Shown here piece by piece: positions 19,246-29,401 of a stretch of DNA of 49,138 bases. Under the pieces are notes generated by a model. That model was given only the letters and a program-made list of their open reading frames with translations, was not told the origin of the DNA and did not search any database. A program made the position numbers and the translations under genes. The stretch's first letter is position 1, and each line of letters starts with the position of its first letter. Source of the DNA: Microcaldota archaeon (lineage in GTDB: Archaea; Micrarchaeota; Micrarchaeia; Micrarchaeales; CABMGC01); NCBI GenBank assembly GCA_028866835.1, contig JAGWHJ010000008.1:1-49138 (forward strand), in the 5' to 3' direction.

Positions 19246-20280
19246 ATGGCAGTCAAGTTGAGCAGCGATGAAAAGGCAAAGCTGCTAGCAGTATACGGCA
19301 TAATAATCGCGGTCACGCTCGCAGGATTCACGGCATCGGTATCCGTAGGCAGGACGTATGTGCTGCTGGCCGGGCTCAGCGTGCTCGCATACGTCCTGGG
19401 CCTGAGGCACGCGGTCGATGCGGACCACATAGCCGCGATAGACAACACGACCAGGAAGCTTATGCAGGAGGGAGGGCGGCCGCTTACCGTGGGTACATGG
19501 TTCTCGCTCGGCCATTCGACGATAGTGGTGTGCATGATCCTTGCCCTTGTCTTCGTTGGAAGGGCTGCGGTCATCGCGCTGCCATGGCTCCAGAACGCCG
19601 GACCGGTTCTCGGGACAACGATATCGGGCATATTTCTTTGGATAATCGGCATACTCAATCTTGTGGTGATCCTTGACATATACCGCGTCTTCGCCAGGCT
19701 TCGTGCCGGAGAACTCAACGAGCCGGAGCTGGAGGAGCTGCTGAACAAGCGCGGCTTCATGAACAGGTACCTTGGGGGCATGTTCAGGCTGATCAGGAAG
19801 CCATGGCAGATATATCCGATAGGCCTGCTGTTCGGCCTAGGCTTTGACACGGCGAGCGAGGTTGCCCTGATAGCGATAAGCCTTGGAGTGGGCGTTGCCT
19901 CGGCGATGCCGGTATGGATGGTGCTCGTGCTGCCGCTCATGTTCACCTGCGGCATGGTCATAGTGGACACCTCCGATGGGGTTGCCATGAGCCTCGCTTA
20001 CGGATGGGCTTTCCTTAAGCCGATACGCAAGGTCTACTACAACCTCACGATAACTATCATCTCCGTCCTTGTGGCATTGTTCATAGGCACGGTCGAGCTT
20101 ATCCAAGTGCTCTCAGGCGAGTTCGGCCTGAGCGGCGGCGTCTGGGCGTGGCTGGCAGGGCTTGATTTCGAGACCATGGGCATCTGGATAATAGCACTAT
20201 TCATAGCCTCCTGGATGGTCGCCATAGCGATATACCGCTACAAGGACTTTGAGAACAGAGGCTACCAGCTCCAGGCGTGA
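19246..20280 (+). CDS. NiCoT-family nickel/cobalt transporter
   Basis: Signature LGLRHAVDADHIAAIDNTTRKL; FGLGFDTASEVALI; multi-TM. Confidence 0.93.
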   Translation: MAVKLSSDEKAKLLAVYGIIIAVTLAGFTASVSVGRTYVLLAGLSVLAYVLGLRHAVDADHIAAIDNTTRKLMQEGGRPLTVGTWFSLGHSTIVVCMILALVFVGRAAVIALPWLQNAGPVLGTTISGIFLWIIGILNLVVILDIYRVFARLRAGELNEPELEELLNKRGFMNRYLGGMFRLIRKPWQIYPIGLLFGLGFDTASEVALIAISLGVGVASAMPVWMVLVLPLMFTCGMVIVDTSDGVAMSLAYGWAFLKPIRKVYYNLTITIISVLVALFIGTVELIQVLSGEFGLSGGVWAWLAGLDFETMGIWIIALFIASWMVAIAIYRYKDFENRGYQLQA

Positions 20281-20283
20281 GAC

Positions 20284-21315
20284 CTAGCGCTCTATGGTCT
20301 GGTTGCAGCCCTCCACGCTCGATAGCTGGCCGCTGAGTATCAGCTTGAGGTAGCCCACCACAGGCACCCTTGCGACGACGTAGCCCACCACATCGCTCTG
20401 GTTCACTGGGTAGTTGGCGTACTCCATGTCAAGGCCCGGGTTGTTGTCGCCCTTCGTAAGCAGGTAGTAGCTGCCGCCCGAGTGTATTGCTGCATAGACC
20501 CTGTGGATTATGTCCTCCTTGGGGAAGAAGTCCCTGCTCGTAGTCGAGTACACTATTATCGGGTTGCTGTAGTTCTCAATTATCGGCTGCCCGTTTATCC
20601 TTATCGGAGAAGTGACGACCTCGTTTGCGCTCTGCTGCCCGGATATCGCAACCCTGCTTACAGTAAAGTTGTACTGTATGAGCTTGCCCTCCTGCGCGCT
20701 CCCGTTGACGTAGCACGATGCATAGTTCTGGTACTGCTGCAGGTATTGGTACGTGTATATGCACTTGTTGTTGTAAAGGCCTATGCTGTATCCATTCCGG
20801 AGCATGCTCGTCACCATCGACTTGTCAGCAGGATCGTATGCGTAATACGACACCCATTCGCCGCTCATGTCCGAGAGCGTGGAATTGAAGGTGCTCGCAG
20901 GGACATTCACGACAGGCACGTGCTCTGATGACAGGAACTGGGACATGTTGCCTATGCCGTGTAGCAGCACGAGATCTCCCCTCTGGAGGTTGGGCAGCAT
21001 GCTGCAGCTCGCGACGACGTCGACAGGCGAGGTGGTCTGGAGCACGAGGATGAGGACCACCCAGATCACCGCTATCACGCCGATGGTTATGGCTATGTCG
21101 TAGAGGCTCTGCTTCGTGCCCCTGCTCTTGAGGCTGGCCCTGAACTCCATGAAGAGTATGTAGACTATCAGTATGAGCGCGAACGCCCCTATGAAGGCGT
21201 TGTTCCACAGGGCGTAGAGCACCACGATGAGGCCGAGCAGGCCGTAAAGGATCCATATCCTGTTCTCGTTCGCGGCTTCCTGCCTCTGGGCCTTGGTCTG
21301 TCTCCTATCCGCCAA
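20284..21315 (-). CDS. Signal peptidase I-like (S26, archaeal Ser/His type) with extra N-terminal TMs
   Basis: ASCSMLPNLQRGDLVLL, DIIHRVYA, YLLTKGDNNPGLD, DVVGYVVARVPVVGYLKL. Confidence 0.85.
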   Translation of the reverse strand: MADRRQTKAQRQEAANENRIWILYGLLGLIVVLYALWNNAFIGAFALILIVYILFMEFRASLKSRGTKQSLYDIAITIGVIAVIWVVLILVLQTTSPVDVVASCSMLPNLQRGDLVLLHGIGNMSQFLSSEHVPVVNVPASTFNSTLSDMSGEWVSYYAYDPADKSMVTSMLRNGYSIGLYNNKCIYTYQYLQQYQNYASCYVNGSAQEGKLIQYNFTVSRVAISGQQSANEVVTSPIRINGQPIIENYSNPIIVYSTTSRDFFPKEDIIHRVYAAIHSGGSYYLLTKGDNNPGLDMEYANYPVNQSDVVGYVVARVPVVGYLKLILSGQLSSVEGCNQTIER

Positions 21316-21326
21316 TAAATCGCCAG

Positions 21327-24300
21327 CTAGTGCTTATTATTGGTAGCGATCTTTGATAAATCTAAGCCCACTGCCTTCGATTCGCCGTCCATCTTCGTGA
21401 CGCCTATCGCAACGTCTGCGTTGACCACCATCGCGTCGTTGTGCGTCACGAGCAGGAACTGGGCGTCCTTGCTCATCTGCTTTACCAGGAGCGAGAGCTT
21501 CTTCGAGTTCTCCCTGTCAAGGGCCTTGTCTATCTCGTCGAAGATGTACATCGAGGAGGGCTTGCACGCGTGTATCGCGAAGATGAGCATCATCGAGATG
21601 AATGTTCGCTCGCCTCCGGACTTCGACGTCAGCGACTGCGCGGTCTCGCCGTTGTTTATCTGTATCTTGAGGCCGCTCACAAGCGGATCCTTCGGCTCCT
21701 CGAGCATCAGGCTTGCCTTCCCTGGGAAGACGTAATTGTACATCTTCATGAAATTCTTGTTTACCTCGTTGAGCGTGTCAAGGAATGTCTGCATCTTCTT
21801 CGATTCTATTTCCGAGATCATGCGCATTATCGCGTTCTTCTCGGTGTCGAGGGTCGTGAGCTTCAGCTGGGCGTCGTCAACTGACTTCTTCTTCTCGTTG
21901 TAGACTTCTGGCGCCTTCATGTTCACGTTGCCGAGCTCCCTGAGCTTGGACTCGAGTATGTTCGCCTCGCTCTCCATCTCGTCGGACTTGCCCTTGACCA
22001 GGGCTATGCCCTGGCCGTATGCGGCAAGCTCCGCAGAAACGTCGTTGAACCTTGTCTCGGACCTGCCGCGCTCTATCTTTATCTCGCTTATCTGCCTGTC
22101 GAGATTCGCTATCTCGGCCGAGATCCTGCCGCGCTCCTTGCTCAGCGCCTCGAGCTCGACGTTGAGCTCCGAGATCCTGCCGAGCGACTTCTTGCTCGAC
22201 TCGTTGCTGTGCATTATGCTGTATTCGATATCCACGCGGCCCTTGTCAAGGACCTCCTTCCTTATGCGCTTCTGCTCAAGCGCATGCTCCGTCTCCTTGG
22301 CAAGCTTTTCCTTCTCCTTGATCGAGACAGACAGGCCCTCTATCCTCTTCGAGAGCAGCTCGTTCTCCTTCTCCGCCTGCGCGATGGCTATCCTGAGCTT
22401 CTCCACATCGTCGCGCAGGGCCTTGGCCTTCTCCGCATTGTGCTTGCCGGCGAGCTTTGCAGTCTTGGCCTTTGCCGCAGACTTGCTTATGTGGTCCTTG
22501 AGCGCGTTCTTGTTCGCGGTAAGCCTCGCGGCGAGCTCGGCCTTCTGCCTGTCCGCCTCAATTATCTCCCCGTTGAGCTTCACCATCTGCTGCTCTATGG
22601 ATTTAAGCTCCTTCTCAGTGGCGGCCATCGAGGTGTTGTACCTCTTGAGCTCGGAATCGAAGCGCCTGGCATCGCCTTCGGCAGAGGCCGACGCGAGCTC
22701 GGCCTTCGCGTACTCCTTTCTAAGCCCCGCAAGCCTGATCGCGGTCTGCTCAAGCTGCTCCTTGAGGTTAGCCCTCGTGGCAGACTGCGAGGCAAACTCG
22801 CTCTCAAGCCTCACCAGGGAGAGTCTTGCCCTCTGCGAGCCTCCCGAGACAACCCCCGATTGCTCCACAAGCTCGCCCTCCATTGTCACGTACCTGTGCC
22901 TCCCTATCCCAAGGCGTTTCGAATCCTCTATGTCGTCTATCACGTAAGTATTGTTGAACACGTACTCAAAGACCTTCGAGAACCTCTTGTCAAAGGCCAC
23001 GAAGTCTATCAGGGCGGGAACGCCTATCGCCCTCCTGCCGTCTCCCTCGACCCTGAGGTCCTCTATCGGCATGAACGTCGCACGTCCCATGCCGTTGTCC
23101 TTGAGGTACTTTATTATCCTGTTTGCAGTGGATATGGAATCCACGATGAAATATTCAAGCCTGCTTCCGGCGCCAACCTCGACAGCCGTAGCGTACTTGC
23201 CATCGTAGCTGCACAGCTCAGCGGCCTTCCCGTAGAAGCCGTCCTTTTCGCCGAACTTGCTGGACAGCTTTGCGGCGGTGGAGCCCTCCCTCGGGCGCGC
23301 CATTGCCATCTGCTCCCTGAGGTTGAGCAGCCTGACATCGATATCGCCGATGCCCGAATCGAGCTTCTTTTCTGCGCCCTCGAGCCCCTCCATCTCCTCG
23401 CGGAGGCGCTTCATCTCTGACTTGGTTGAGGACGCGGACTTGGAAACTGCGTTCCTTTGCGAATCCGTCTCAGCGACAGAGCCGGCGGCCTCGGAGAGCC
23501 TCCTCCCGGAATCGGTCTGCCTCTCCTTGAGCACCGCGAACTCCGACTGCAGCTTCGAGAAGTAGCCGGCAGCATCCAGCAATTTCGCCTCGTCCTCGTC
23601 TATCGACTTGCTCAGCGTTTCCGCTATCTTTCCCAGCTCGTCCTCTGCCGTCTCCTCGCCCAATGCAGCCAGGCTTACCTGCTTGGCATTCAGCTCCTTG
23701 GTAATCTGCTCTATGCGGGAGGCGTTTGCCTTGACCGCGGCGGCCGCATCGGACTTCTCCTGGATATCAAGCTTGAGCGTGCCTGTCGTGTCCTCGAGCA
23801 GCTTCTTCTGGCTGAGTATCTCAGCCTCTACATGGGTCAGCTCCTTGTTTACGGCCTCGCGCCTTGCGTTCGTCTCGCTCATCGCGGTGCTGCTCTTGTT
23901 GAGCTCTGCGGTGAGGTGCTGCGATTCCTGGTTGATCTGGTCGATCTTCTTGGAAAGCTCGTCTGCCTTGTATGATGCCTCGTTCTTCTTGGAATCGAGC
24001 AGCGCCATGTCCTTCGTATAGTCCTCGAATGATGCCTTAAGCTGCTCCTTCCTCATGAAGAGTATGCTGAAACGCAGGCTCTTCAGCCTGCCGGACATGG
24101 CTATGTAGTTCTCAGCGGCCTCCTTCTCCTTCTCTATCTCCTTGAGGAAACCGAGGCGTTCATTAAGCACCTGCTGCTCTGTGCTGACCTTTACCGACAC
24201 CTTGTCAAGCTCCTTCACCGCCTCGCTCTTCTTGTACTCAAACTCCGTTATGCCGGCCGCTATGTCTATAAGCTGCCTGCGCTCCTTGGGATTCAGCTTC

Positions 24301-24728
24301 GTGTATTGCGATATCTCGTCCTGCGCGATGGTAGTGGTGTCATCCACCCTTACGTTGTACTTCCCGAGCATGTCCACCACCTCCTTCCTGCTCATCTTCT
24401 TGCCGTTCACCTTGTACTTCGTCTTGCCGTCGGACCTTACCATCTTAGTTATCGCTATCTTCTCGTCGCCGTTGAAATTGAGCGTGACATACGCAATCTT
24501 GGTGTTCGGGCTCTTCCAGTTTATCAGCTGCTTCAATCCCTCCCCGCGCTCCAGCCTGAGCCTGTTCATCGAGGGTTCCCCGAAAACGAAGAGCAGAGCG
24601 TCCATTATGTTGCTCTTCCCGCTGCCGTTGGGGCCTATTATGCAGGTGAAGCCCTTGCTTAGGAGAAGTTCAGCGTGCGTGAAGGACTTGAACCTGTGCA
24701 GTATCATTGACTCTAAGTAAAGCATCAC
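21327..24728 (-). CDS. smc: Chromosome segregation protein SMC
   Basis: GFTCIIGPNGSGKSNIMDALLFVFGEPS, long coiled coils, hinge region, LTSKSGGERTFISMMLIFAIHACKPSSMYIFDEIDKALD. Confidence 0.96.
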   Translation of the reverse strand: MMLYLESMILHRFKSFTHAELLLSKGFTCIIGPNGSGKSNIMDALLFVFGEPSMNRLRLERGEGLKQLINWKSPNTKIAYVTLNFNGDEKIAITKMVRSDGKTKYKVNGKKMSRKEVVDMLGKYNVRVDDTTTIAQDEISQYTKLNPKERRQLIDIAAGITEFEYKKSEAVKELDKVSVKVSTEQQVLNERLGFLKEIEKEKEAAENYIAMSGRLKSLRFSILFMRKEQLKASFEDYTKDMALLDSKKNEASYKADELSKKIDQINQESQHLTAELNKSSTAMSETNARREAVNKELTHVEAEILSQKKLLEDTTGTLKLDIQEKSDAAAAVKANASRIEQITKELNAKQVSLAALGEETAEDELGKIAETLSKSIDEDEAKLLDAAGYFSKLQSEFAVLKERQTDSGRRLSEAAGSVAETDSQRNAVSKSASSTKSEMKRLREEMEGLEGAEKKLDSGIGDIDVRLLNLREQMAMARPREGSTAAKLSSKFGEKDGFYGKAAELCSYDGKYATAVEVGAGSRLEYFIVDSISTANRIIKYLKDNGMGRATFMPIEDLRVEGDGRRAIGVPALIDFVAFDKRFSKVFEYVFNNTYVIDDIEDSKRLGIGRHRYVTMEGELVEQSGVVSGGSQRARLSLVRLESEFASQSATRANLKEQLEQTAIRLAGLRKEYAKAELASASAEGDARRFDSELKRYNTSMAATEKELKSIEQQMVKLNGEIIEADRQKAELAARLTANKNALKDHISKSAAKAKTAKLAGKHNAEKAKALRDDVEKLRIAIAQAEKENELLSKRIEGLSVSIKEKEKLAKETEHALEQKRIRKEVLDKGRVDIEYSIMHSNESSKKSLGRISELNVELEALSKERGRISAEIANLDRQISEIKIERGRSETRFNDVSAELAAYGQGIALVKGKSDEMESEANILESKLRELGNVNMKAPEVYNEKKKSVDDAQLKLTTLDTEKNAIMRMISEIESKKMQTFLDTLNEVNKNFMKMYNYVFPGKASLMLEEPKDPLVSGLKIQINNGETAQSLTSKSGGERTFISMMLIFAIHACKPSSMYIFDEIDKALDRENSKKLSLLVKQMSKDAQFLLVTHNDAMVVNADVAIGVTKMDGESKAVGLDLSKIATNNKH

Positions 24729-24758
24729 TTTCCACCGGTCGCATATAGATAACCGAGA

Positions 24759-25832
24759 TTAAACTTTAAAAGCCTTACCATCTTTTTTTGACATTATGTG
24801 CAACGATATCATGGTGCGGAGATACCTAGTTGAGGTTATGCCGATGAGCTTGTCGCCCTTGACAACCGCGCCTACGCCGTAGTCGCTGCCCTCAAGCTTG
24901 TAAAGCGCGTCGGCAACATCGGTGTTGGACGGTATGTTGGGTATTGGCACGGCAAGCTCGCTGACCTTCCTGTGGCTGCCCTGCTGTGTCTTGCCGAAGA
25001 TGTTCACGAGGAAGAACCTGCCGTCGATCTTCGTGAGCGTTGTGTACTCGCCCTTCTTCTTTATCATGGGGAACAGGGAGTTTGTCTTGGCGCCGGGATC
25101 AATCAGCAGATACCTGTTGCTTACCGCATCGGAAAGCGTGATGCCCTCGGCCTCCTTCTTTATCGTGACGTTCTCCTCTTCGGCCTTCATGCCGCCGTAA
25201 AGGAAGAATACCACTATCATGTCGATAAGCAGGCTGAAGAGCGACTGCTGCACCAAGATGAAGTATGCGACGCTCACGATCACTATCAGCGCGAGTATGT
25301 ACTTAGTCACCTTTACCGTAATCATGGTAGAAGCGTAAAGGCCGCGGCTTCTCTGCAGGTAGCTCCTTAGTACCCTGCCGCCGTCCATAGGGAATGCGGG
25401 CAGGATGTTGAAGACGCCGAGTAGCATGTTTATCACAAAGAGGTCCTGCGAGATGAGCGTCGGAAGTCCCGGCGGGGTGAAGAGCACAAGTATGCCGAAC
25501 AGGCCGCCGAGGGCTAGGCTCGTTATCGGTCCAACTATTGCGGTATTGAACTCCACTACAGGATTGATGCGTATGTCCTCGATCACGGAGATGCCCCCTA
25601 TCGGCAGGAGTATTATCCGGCTTACCTTCACGCCGTTTCTTATCGCGGTGATTGAATGGAACAGCTCGTGCACCAGTACGCATGCGAAGAGCAGCACTAT
25701 GATGATGAAAAAGAAGATGTCGCCGCCGACTATGCTTATGTAGAGTATGCCGAGAAGCAGCGCCGTGAATGTCCAGTGGAGCTCTATGTCTATCCCGAAA
25801 ATGCTGAACAGTTTTGGGGAGCCTTGACTCAT
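24759..25832 (-). CDS. Site-2 protease family (M50) membrane metalloprotease
   Basis: ACVLVHELFHSITAIRNG and FNILPAFPMDGGRVLRSYL. Confidence 0.92.
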   Translation of the reverse strand: MSQGSPKLFSIFGIDIELHWTFTALLLGILYISIVGGDIFFFIIIVLLFACVLVHELFHSITAIRNGVKVSRIILLPIGGISVIEDIRINPVVEFNTAIVGPITSLALGGLFGILVLFTPPGLPTLISQDLFVINMLLGVFNILPAFPMDGGRVLRSYLQRSRGLYASTMITVKVTKYILALIVIVSVAYFILVQQSLFSLLIDMIVVFFLYGGMKAEEENVTIKKEAEGITLSDAVSNRYLLIDPGAKTNSLFPMIKKKGEYTTLTKIDGRFFLVNIFGKTQQGSHRKVSELAVPIPNIPSNTDVADALYKLEGSDYGVGAVVKGDKLIGITSTRYLRTMISLHIMSKKDGKAFKV

Positions 25833-25894
25833 CTATTATACCCGGTATAGTTGCGCAGTAAAGCCTTATTAAGCTCTGGCATTAGCGTATTATC

Positions 25895-26605
25895 ATGACG
25901 ATATCATTCGTGAGCGGCGTGCCGTTGATGCTCGTTGAGAAGGAGCGGATGCTGGTTGCGGGGGACCTGCACATAGGCATCGAATACGGCTTCGCTGACC
26001 GCGGTTTCTACTTTGCCGATTCAGCAGCAAAGATGTCAGAGGAGATTATGGAAGCGGTGCATAAGTCATCGGCGAAGGGCATAATCCTGCTGGGTGACGT
26101 TAAGGACAGGCTGATGAACGTGACGATGGATGATGAGCGTTCGCTCAGAAAGTTCTTCGGCGGCCTTGATGGCATCGAGGTAAGGATAGCCAAGGGGAAC
26201 CATGATGGGTATCTTGCGAAAATACTGGAAAGACTAGGCATACGCGCAAGCGTAGAGAACGAGATACTCCTGAGCGGTGTGGCACTACTTCATGGCAATA
26301 CCATGCCATCGAATGACGCAATGAAGAAGGATTTCGTAGTCACGGGACACGCTCATGTCGCTGCCAACGTGAATGGAAGGGACGAAAAGGTATGGGCGGT
26401 GCTAAAGGCCGGAAAGGGTGCGAGAAGGGTTTACAAGGAGTACAACAAAAAATGCAAGCTTGTAATGGCACCCGCCTTCAACAGCATGATAATAGGCACC
26501 GCCATAGGCAAGGAATCGAGCACAAACCTGCCGCTTGTCAGAAACGGCGTGTTTGATATCAAGAGCCTGGAGATCTACGACATATGGGGCAACAAGCTTT
26601 CATAG
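25895..26605 (+). CDS. Metallophosphoesterase (COG1407-like)
   Basis: AGDLHIGIEYGF, ILLGDVKD, AKGNHDGYL, LLHGNTMP, VTGHAHVA. Confidence 0.9.
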   Translation: MTISFVSGVPLMLVEKERMLVAGDLHIGIEYGFADRGFYFADSAAKMSEEIMEAVHKSSAKGIILLGDVKDRLMNVTMDDERSLRKFFGGLDGIEVRIAKGNHDGYLAKILERLGIRASVENEILLSGVALLHGNTMPSNDAMKKDFVVTGHAHVAANVNGRDEKVWAVLKAGKGARRVYKEYNKKCKLVMAPAFNSMIIGTAIGKESSTNLPLVRNGVFDIKSLEIYDIWGNKLS

Positions 26606-27538
26606 ATGTGTATTCATGTCCTTTCTTGCAAGTACATAGAACACCTGCTCGCCGCGGACTCTTTCAAAATATACCTGCCTGCTGCCATCTCCAACGTCTA
26701 TCGAGTAGGCCCTGTAGTTATGCAGCCCGGACATATGGATTTCTGCAGGTATGGGTGTGGCCTCAAAGCCATTTATCATGAAACTGTCAGGTATCAGTGA
26801 AGGATTGGAATCTGGAGCATCCACAAGCCCGTATAGCGGATCCGCCACGCGGTGAGACCCCTCCCTGACCCACGAATGCGCCCCTCTGTAGTCCCCAACC
26901 TCTATAAAGTCCTGCCCATCGCGTACAATCCCAGAGAACCCATTCGCGAGCCTGAAGGCGTCTGGATTTGCCCCGACTCTAGGTACATCGTAATATGCAT
27001 TAAGCAGCATGGTCAGAACCATCGAGTATTCATAGCATTCGCCATGCCTGGAAGCCAGGAGATCCTCAATTGTTATTACAGTCCTAGCGGTATGCTCTTT
27101 CTGGCCGCCAAAATAGAAATTCAAAAGACCATTCTTGAAGTATGTGTGGATGAGATCGTTTGCTATCATTAGCCTTCCTGACCCCGTGACTTGCGGCTCT
27201 TTTAGGTTAAGCCTGCCAAGCAGCCTATCAAAACGTTCGCCAGTAATTATCTCTATGGCGTTGCCCAGGAAGCTTATTTCAGCACTGCTCCCATCCCTTT
27301 CTGTTATTTTCGGCATCATGGGCAGCCCCAGTACCAAGTCGCCGGCTACCGGCTGGTAACTGTGCGTTTCTATAAGCACGTACGCGTTTCCGCAGAAATG
27401 GAGGGTGTTCCTGCGATCAAGCATGAATATCCTGGCTTCCAGTTCTTCACTTGAACCCTCGTCCAGGTCTGGCTTCCTCAGCTCCTCCCTGAGCGCAGTC
27501 AGTAGTTTTTTTGAGGCAAATCTTGACATGCTGCACAC
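26600..27538 (-). CDS. Transglutaminase-like cysteine protease/NTase-fold candidate
   Basis: Ordered Cys/His/Asp candidates: SRHGECYEYSMVLTMLLNAYYDVPRV ... GAHSWVREGSHRVADPLYG. Confidence 0.6.
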   Translation of the reverse strand: MCSMSRFASKKLLTALREELRKPDLDEGSSEELEARIFMLDRRNTLHFCGNAYVLIETHSYQPVAGDLVLGLPMMPKITERDGSSAEISFLGNAIEIITGERFDRLLGRLNLKEPQVTGSGRLMIANDLIHTYFKNGLLNFYFGGQKEHTARTVITIEDLLASRHGECYEYSMVLTMLLNAYYDVPRVGANPDAFRLANGFSGIVRDGQDFIEVGDYRGAHSWVREGSHRVADPLYGLVDAPDSNPSLIPDSFMINGFEATPIPAEIHMSGLHNYRAYSIDVGDGSRQVYFERVRGEQVFYVLARKDMNTHL

Positions 27539-27617
27539 TAATTCGATGAATATCGACTGTAAATAGTATCCTTTTCATCATATTTAAAGGTACTTGAACG
27601 AGAGAAAGGATAGCGTC

Positions 27618-29054
27618 TTAGACAGGGGCGGGCTTGAACTTTTCCTTAACTTCGGCCATCTCCGCATTGACAAGCTGCTTCCACTGCTTGAACTCGCCAA
27701 CCTTTGCGGGGTACCTTGCGTACAGCGCATTTAGCTTCTTCATCTTGTCGACAGTGTACAGCAGGTTGCGGAATGCAGTTATGTTCGATATGCCGCTGAG
27801 TATCTTGTTGAAGGTGCTCGCGATCGTCAGCTTAGGTATCCTGCCGTAGCTTATCTCAACCGCCTCCTCCTCTGTTATGAAATGCCCGAAGCCGTAGTCT
27901 ATGAGGTCGTTGTTGAGTGACTGAAGGTAGACGCGGAAGATCTCCAATCCGGCGGTCTTGTTGCCGTACGACTTGTTGTAGCTGAGGTTGTACCTCCAAA
28001 GCGATTCTATCCCCGTGTCATTGTCCCTTATCGCCTCCGCGGCGGCCTTGCCCGCGAGAACTCCAGCTACCATGGCAGGCCCTATGCCGCCTGCGCTTAT
28101 CGGGTTTGGCATCGCCATGCTGTCCCCGGCGCCCATGTACCCGGGATAGACAAGGCTGTCGAACTGCCTCCTCACTGTCACTGACCAGTAGCCCTTGCCG
28201 TTCTCGTCGCTTGGGTCCATCTCCTTGCTTGCTATTACAGGATTCCAGTCAACGTACTGGTCTATGAGAGAGTGCAGCGTGTCGTTCTTGCTGAGCTTGG
28301 CGTTCCTTATCTCAAGGCTCTTCTTCTCCACGCCCACGCCGACGTTCATCCTCTTGTTCCTCTTTGGGAAGACCCAGCCGTAGCCGCCAGGCGCAAGCAC
28401 CTGGTTGAGATGTATGAGCGCGTTCTTGGGATCGTAATACCTGAGGTCATCCGCCTTGGCCTCGAATCTGTAGATGTACCTGCCCGTTGATTCGATGTCA
28501 TCGGTGCTTACCGTCTGCTCTATGTAGTCGTTGGTCGGGAGCTTCCTCCTTATCATGCTGGCTATTCCAAGGGCATCTATGACGACCTTCGCCCTCAGCT
28601 TCACCTGCTCCTTCTTGTGGTCGCGCCCGAAAACCCCCACGACCTTGTTATCCTCGATTATGGGGCCTTCGACCTCGAAGTGCTGTTCATACTCTGTGCC
28701 GTTCTTTGTAGCGTAGTCGACAAGCTTCTTTGCGAGCTTTGGCCTGTCAAGGCTGTAGCCCTCTCCCTCGAAGATGAACCTGTGCTCGAGGTTAGGGCTG
28801 AAGGCATAAACTCCATCTACCTTCAGGTCTAGTTCCGGATCGCCGAACCTGAGGTCTATCTCGTTTGTTATGAAATCGATGTGGCTCTTAGCAACAGCGT
28901 CGCCGCAGACCCATCCCCAGTTTGTCTTCTTGCCCACCTTGGTGTAATCGTTCCGGTCAAGCATGAGTACCTTTGCGCCTCCCTTCGCCGCGGAGGCTGC
29001 CGCAAGTGAACCGGCAATTCCAGCGCCGGCGACTATAACATCGTAATCTGGCAT
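27618..29054 (-). CDS. Geranylgeranyl reductase family / digeranylgeranylglycerophospholipid reductase-like flavoprotein
   Basis: DVIVAGAGIAGSLAAASAAKGGAKVLMLDR, GYGWVFPKRNKRMNVGVG, MGAGDSMAMPNPISAGGIGPAMVAGVLAG. Confidence 0.9.
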   Translation of the reverse strand: MPDYDVIVAGAGIAGSLAAASAAKGGAKVLMLDRNDYTKVGKKTNWGWVCGDAVAKSHIDFITNEIDLRFGDPELDLKVDGVYAFSPNLEHRFIFEGEGYSLDRPKLAKKLVDYATKNGTEYEQHFEVEGPIIEDNKVVGVFGRDHKKEQVKLRAKVVIDALGIASMIRRKLPTNDYIEQTVSTDDIESTGRYIYRFEAKADDLRYYDPKNALIHLNQVLAPGGYGWVFPKRNKRMNVGVGVEKKSLEIRNAKLSKNDTLHSLIDQYVDWNPVIASKEMDPSDENGKGYWSVTVRRQFDSLVYPGYMGAGDSMAMPNPISAGGIGPAMVAGVLAGKAAAEAIRDNDTGIESLWRYNLSYNKSYGNKTAGLEIFRVYLQSLNNDLIDYGFGHFITEEEAVEISYGRIPKLTIASTFNKILSGISNITAFRNLLYTVDKMKKLNALYARYPAKVGEFKQWKQLVNAEMAEVKEKFKPAPV

Positions 29055-29056
29055 GA

Positions 29057-29248
29057 CTACTCTCCTTTCTTTGTCCTGGCCTTCCTTAGCACGACAATCG
29101 GAATTACGCCTTCTTCAAACTCCTTCTCTGAAAGGAAAAGCGGGTCCGTTACCCCTGCGCCAACCTTTATCAGCGGCGGTGCTCCGTACGCAAGCTGCAG
29201 CGCCCTGGCGCCTATGATCGCGGCTCTCTCGAACTTAGTATAATCCAT
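29057..29248 (-). CDS. rpoK: DNA-directed RNA polymerase subunit K (Rpb6/omega)
   Basis: YTKFERAAIIGARALQLAYGAPPLI ... EFEEGVIPIVVLRK. Confidence 0.92.
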   Translation of the reverse strand: MDYTKFERAAIIGARALQLAYGAPPLIKVGAGVTDPLFLSEKEFEEGVIPIVVLRKARTKKGE

Positions 29249-29401
29249 GGTATCGCCTCGGTATTTTGGAGGATTTCAAAAGGTGAATATTATTGACACG
29301 AATAGCCTTTTATAGTTTGTGATTAAAAGCCGGCGTTGTGCAAAAAGCAATAAGAAGCAGCAAGTGTATTGATTACTAGAAACGGCGCTCGTTATGGTAA
29401 C

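Noticed and set aside
21919-23420. 342-aa and 403-aa plus-strand ORFs
   Set aside because: Antisense to SMC coiled-coil coding sequence; Ser/Leu-rich and Arg/Leu-rich composition typical of antisense of Glu/Lys/Ala codons.
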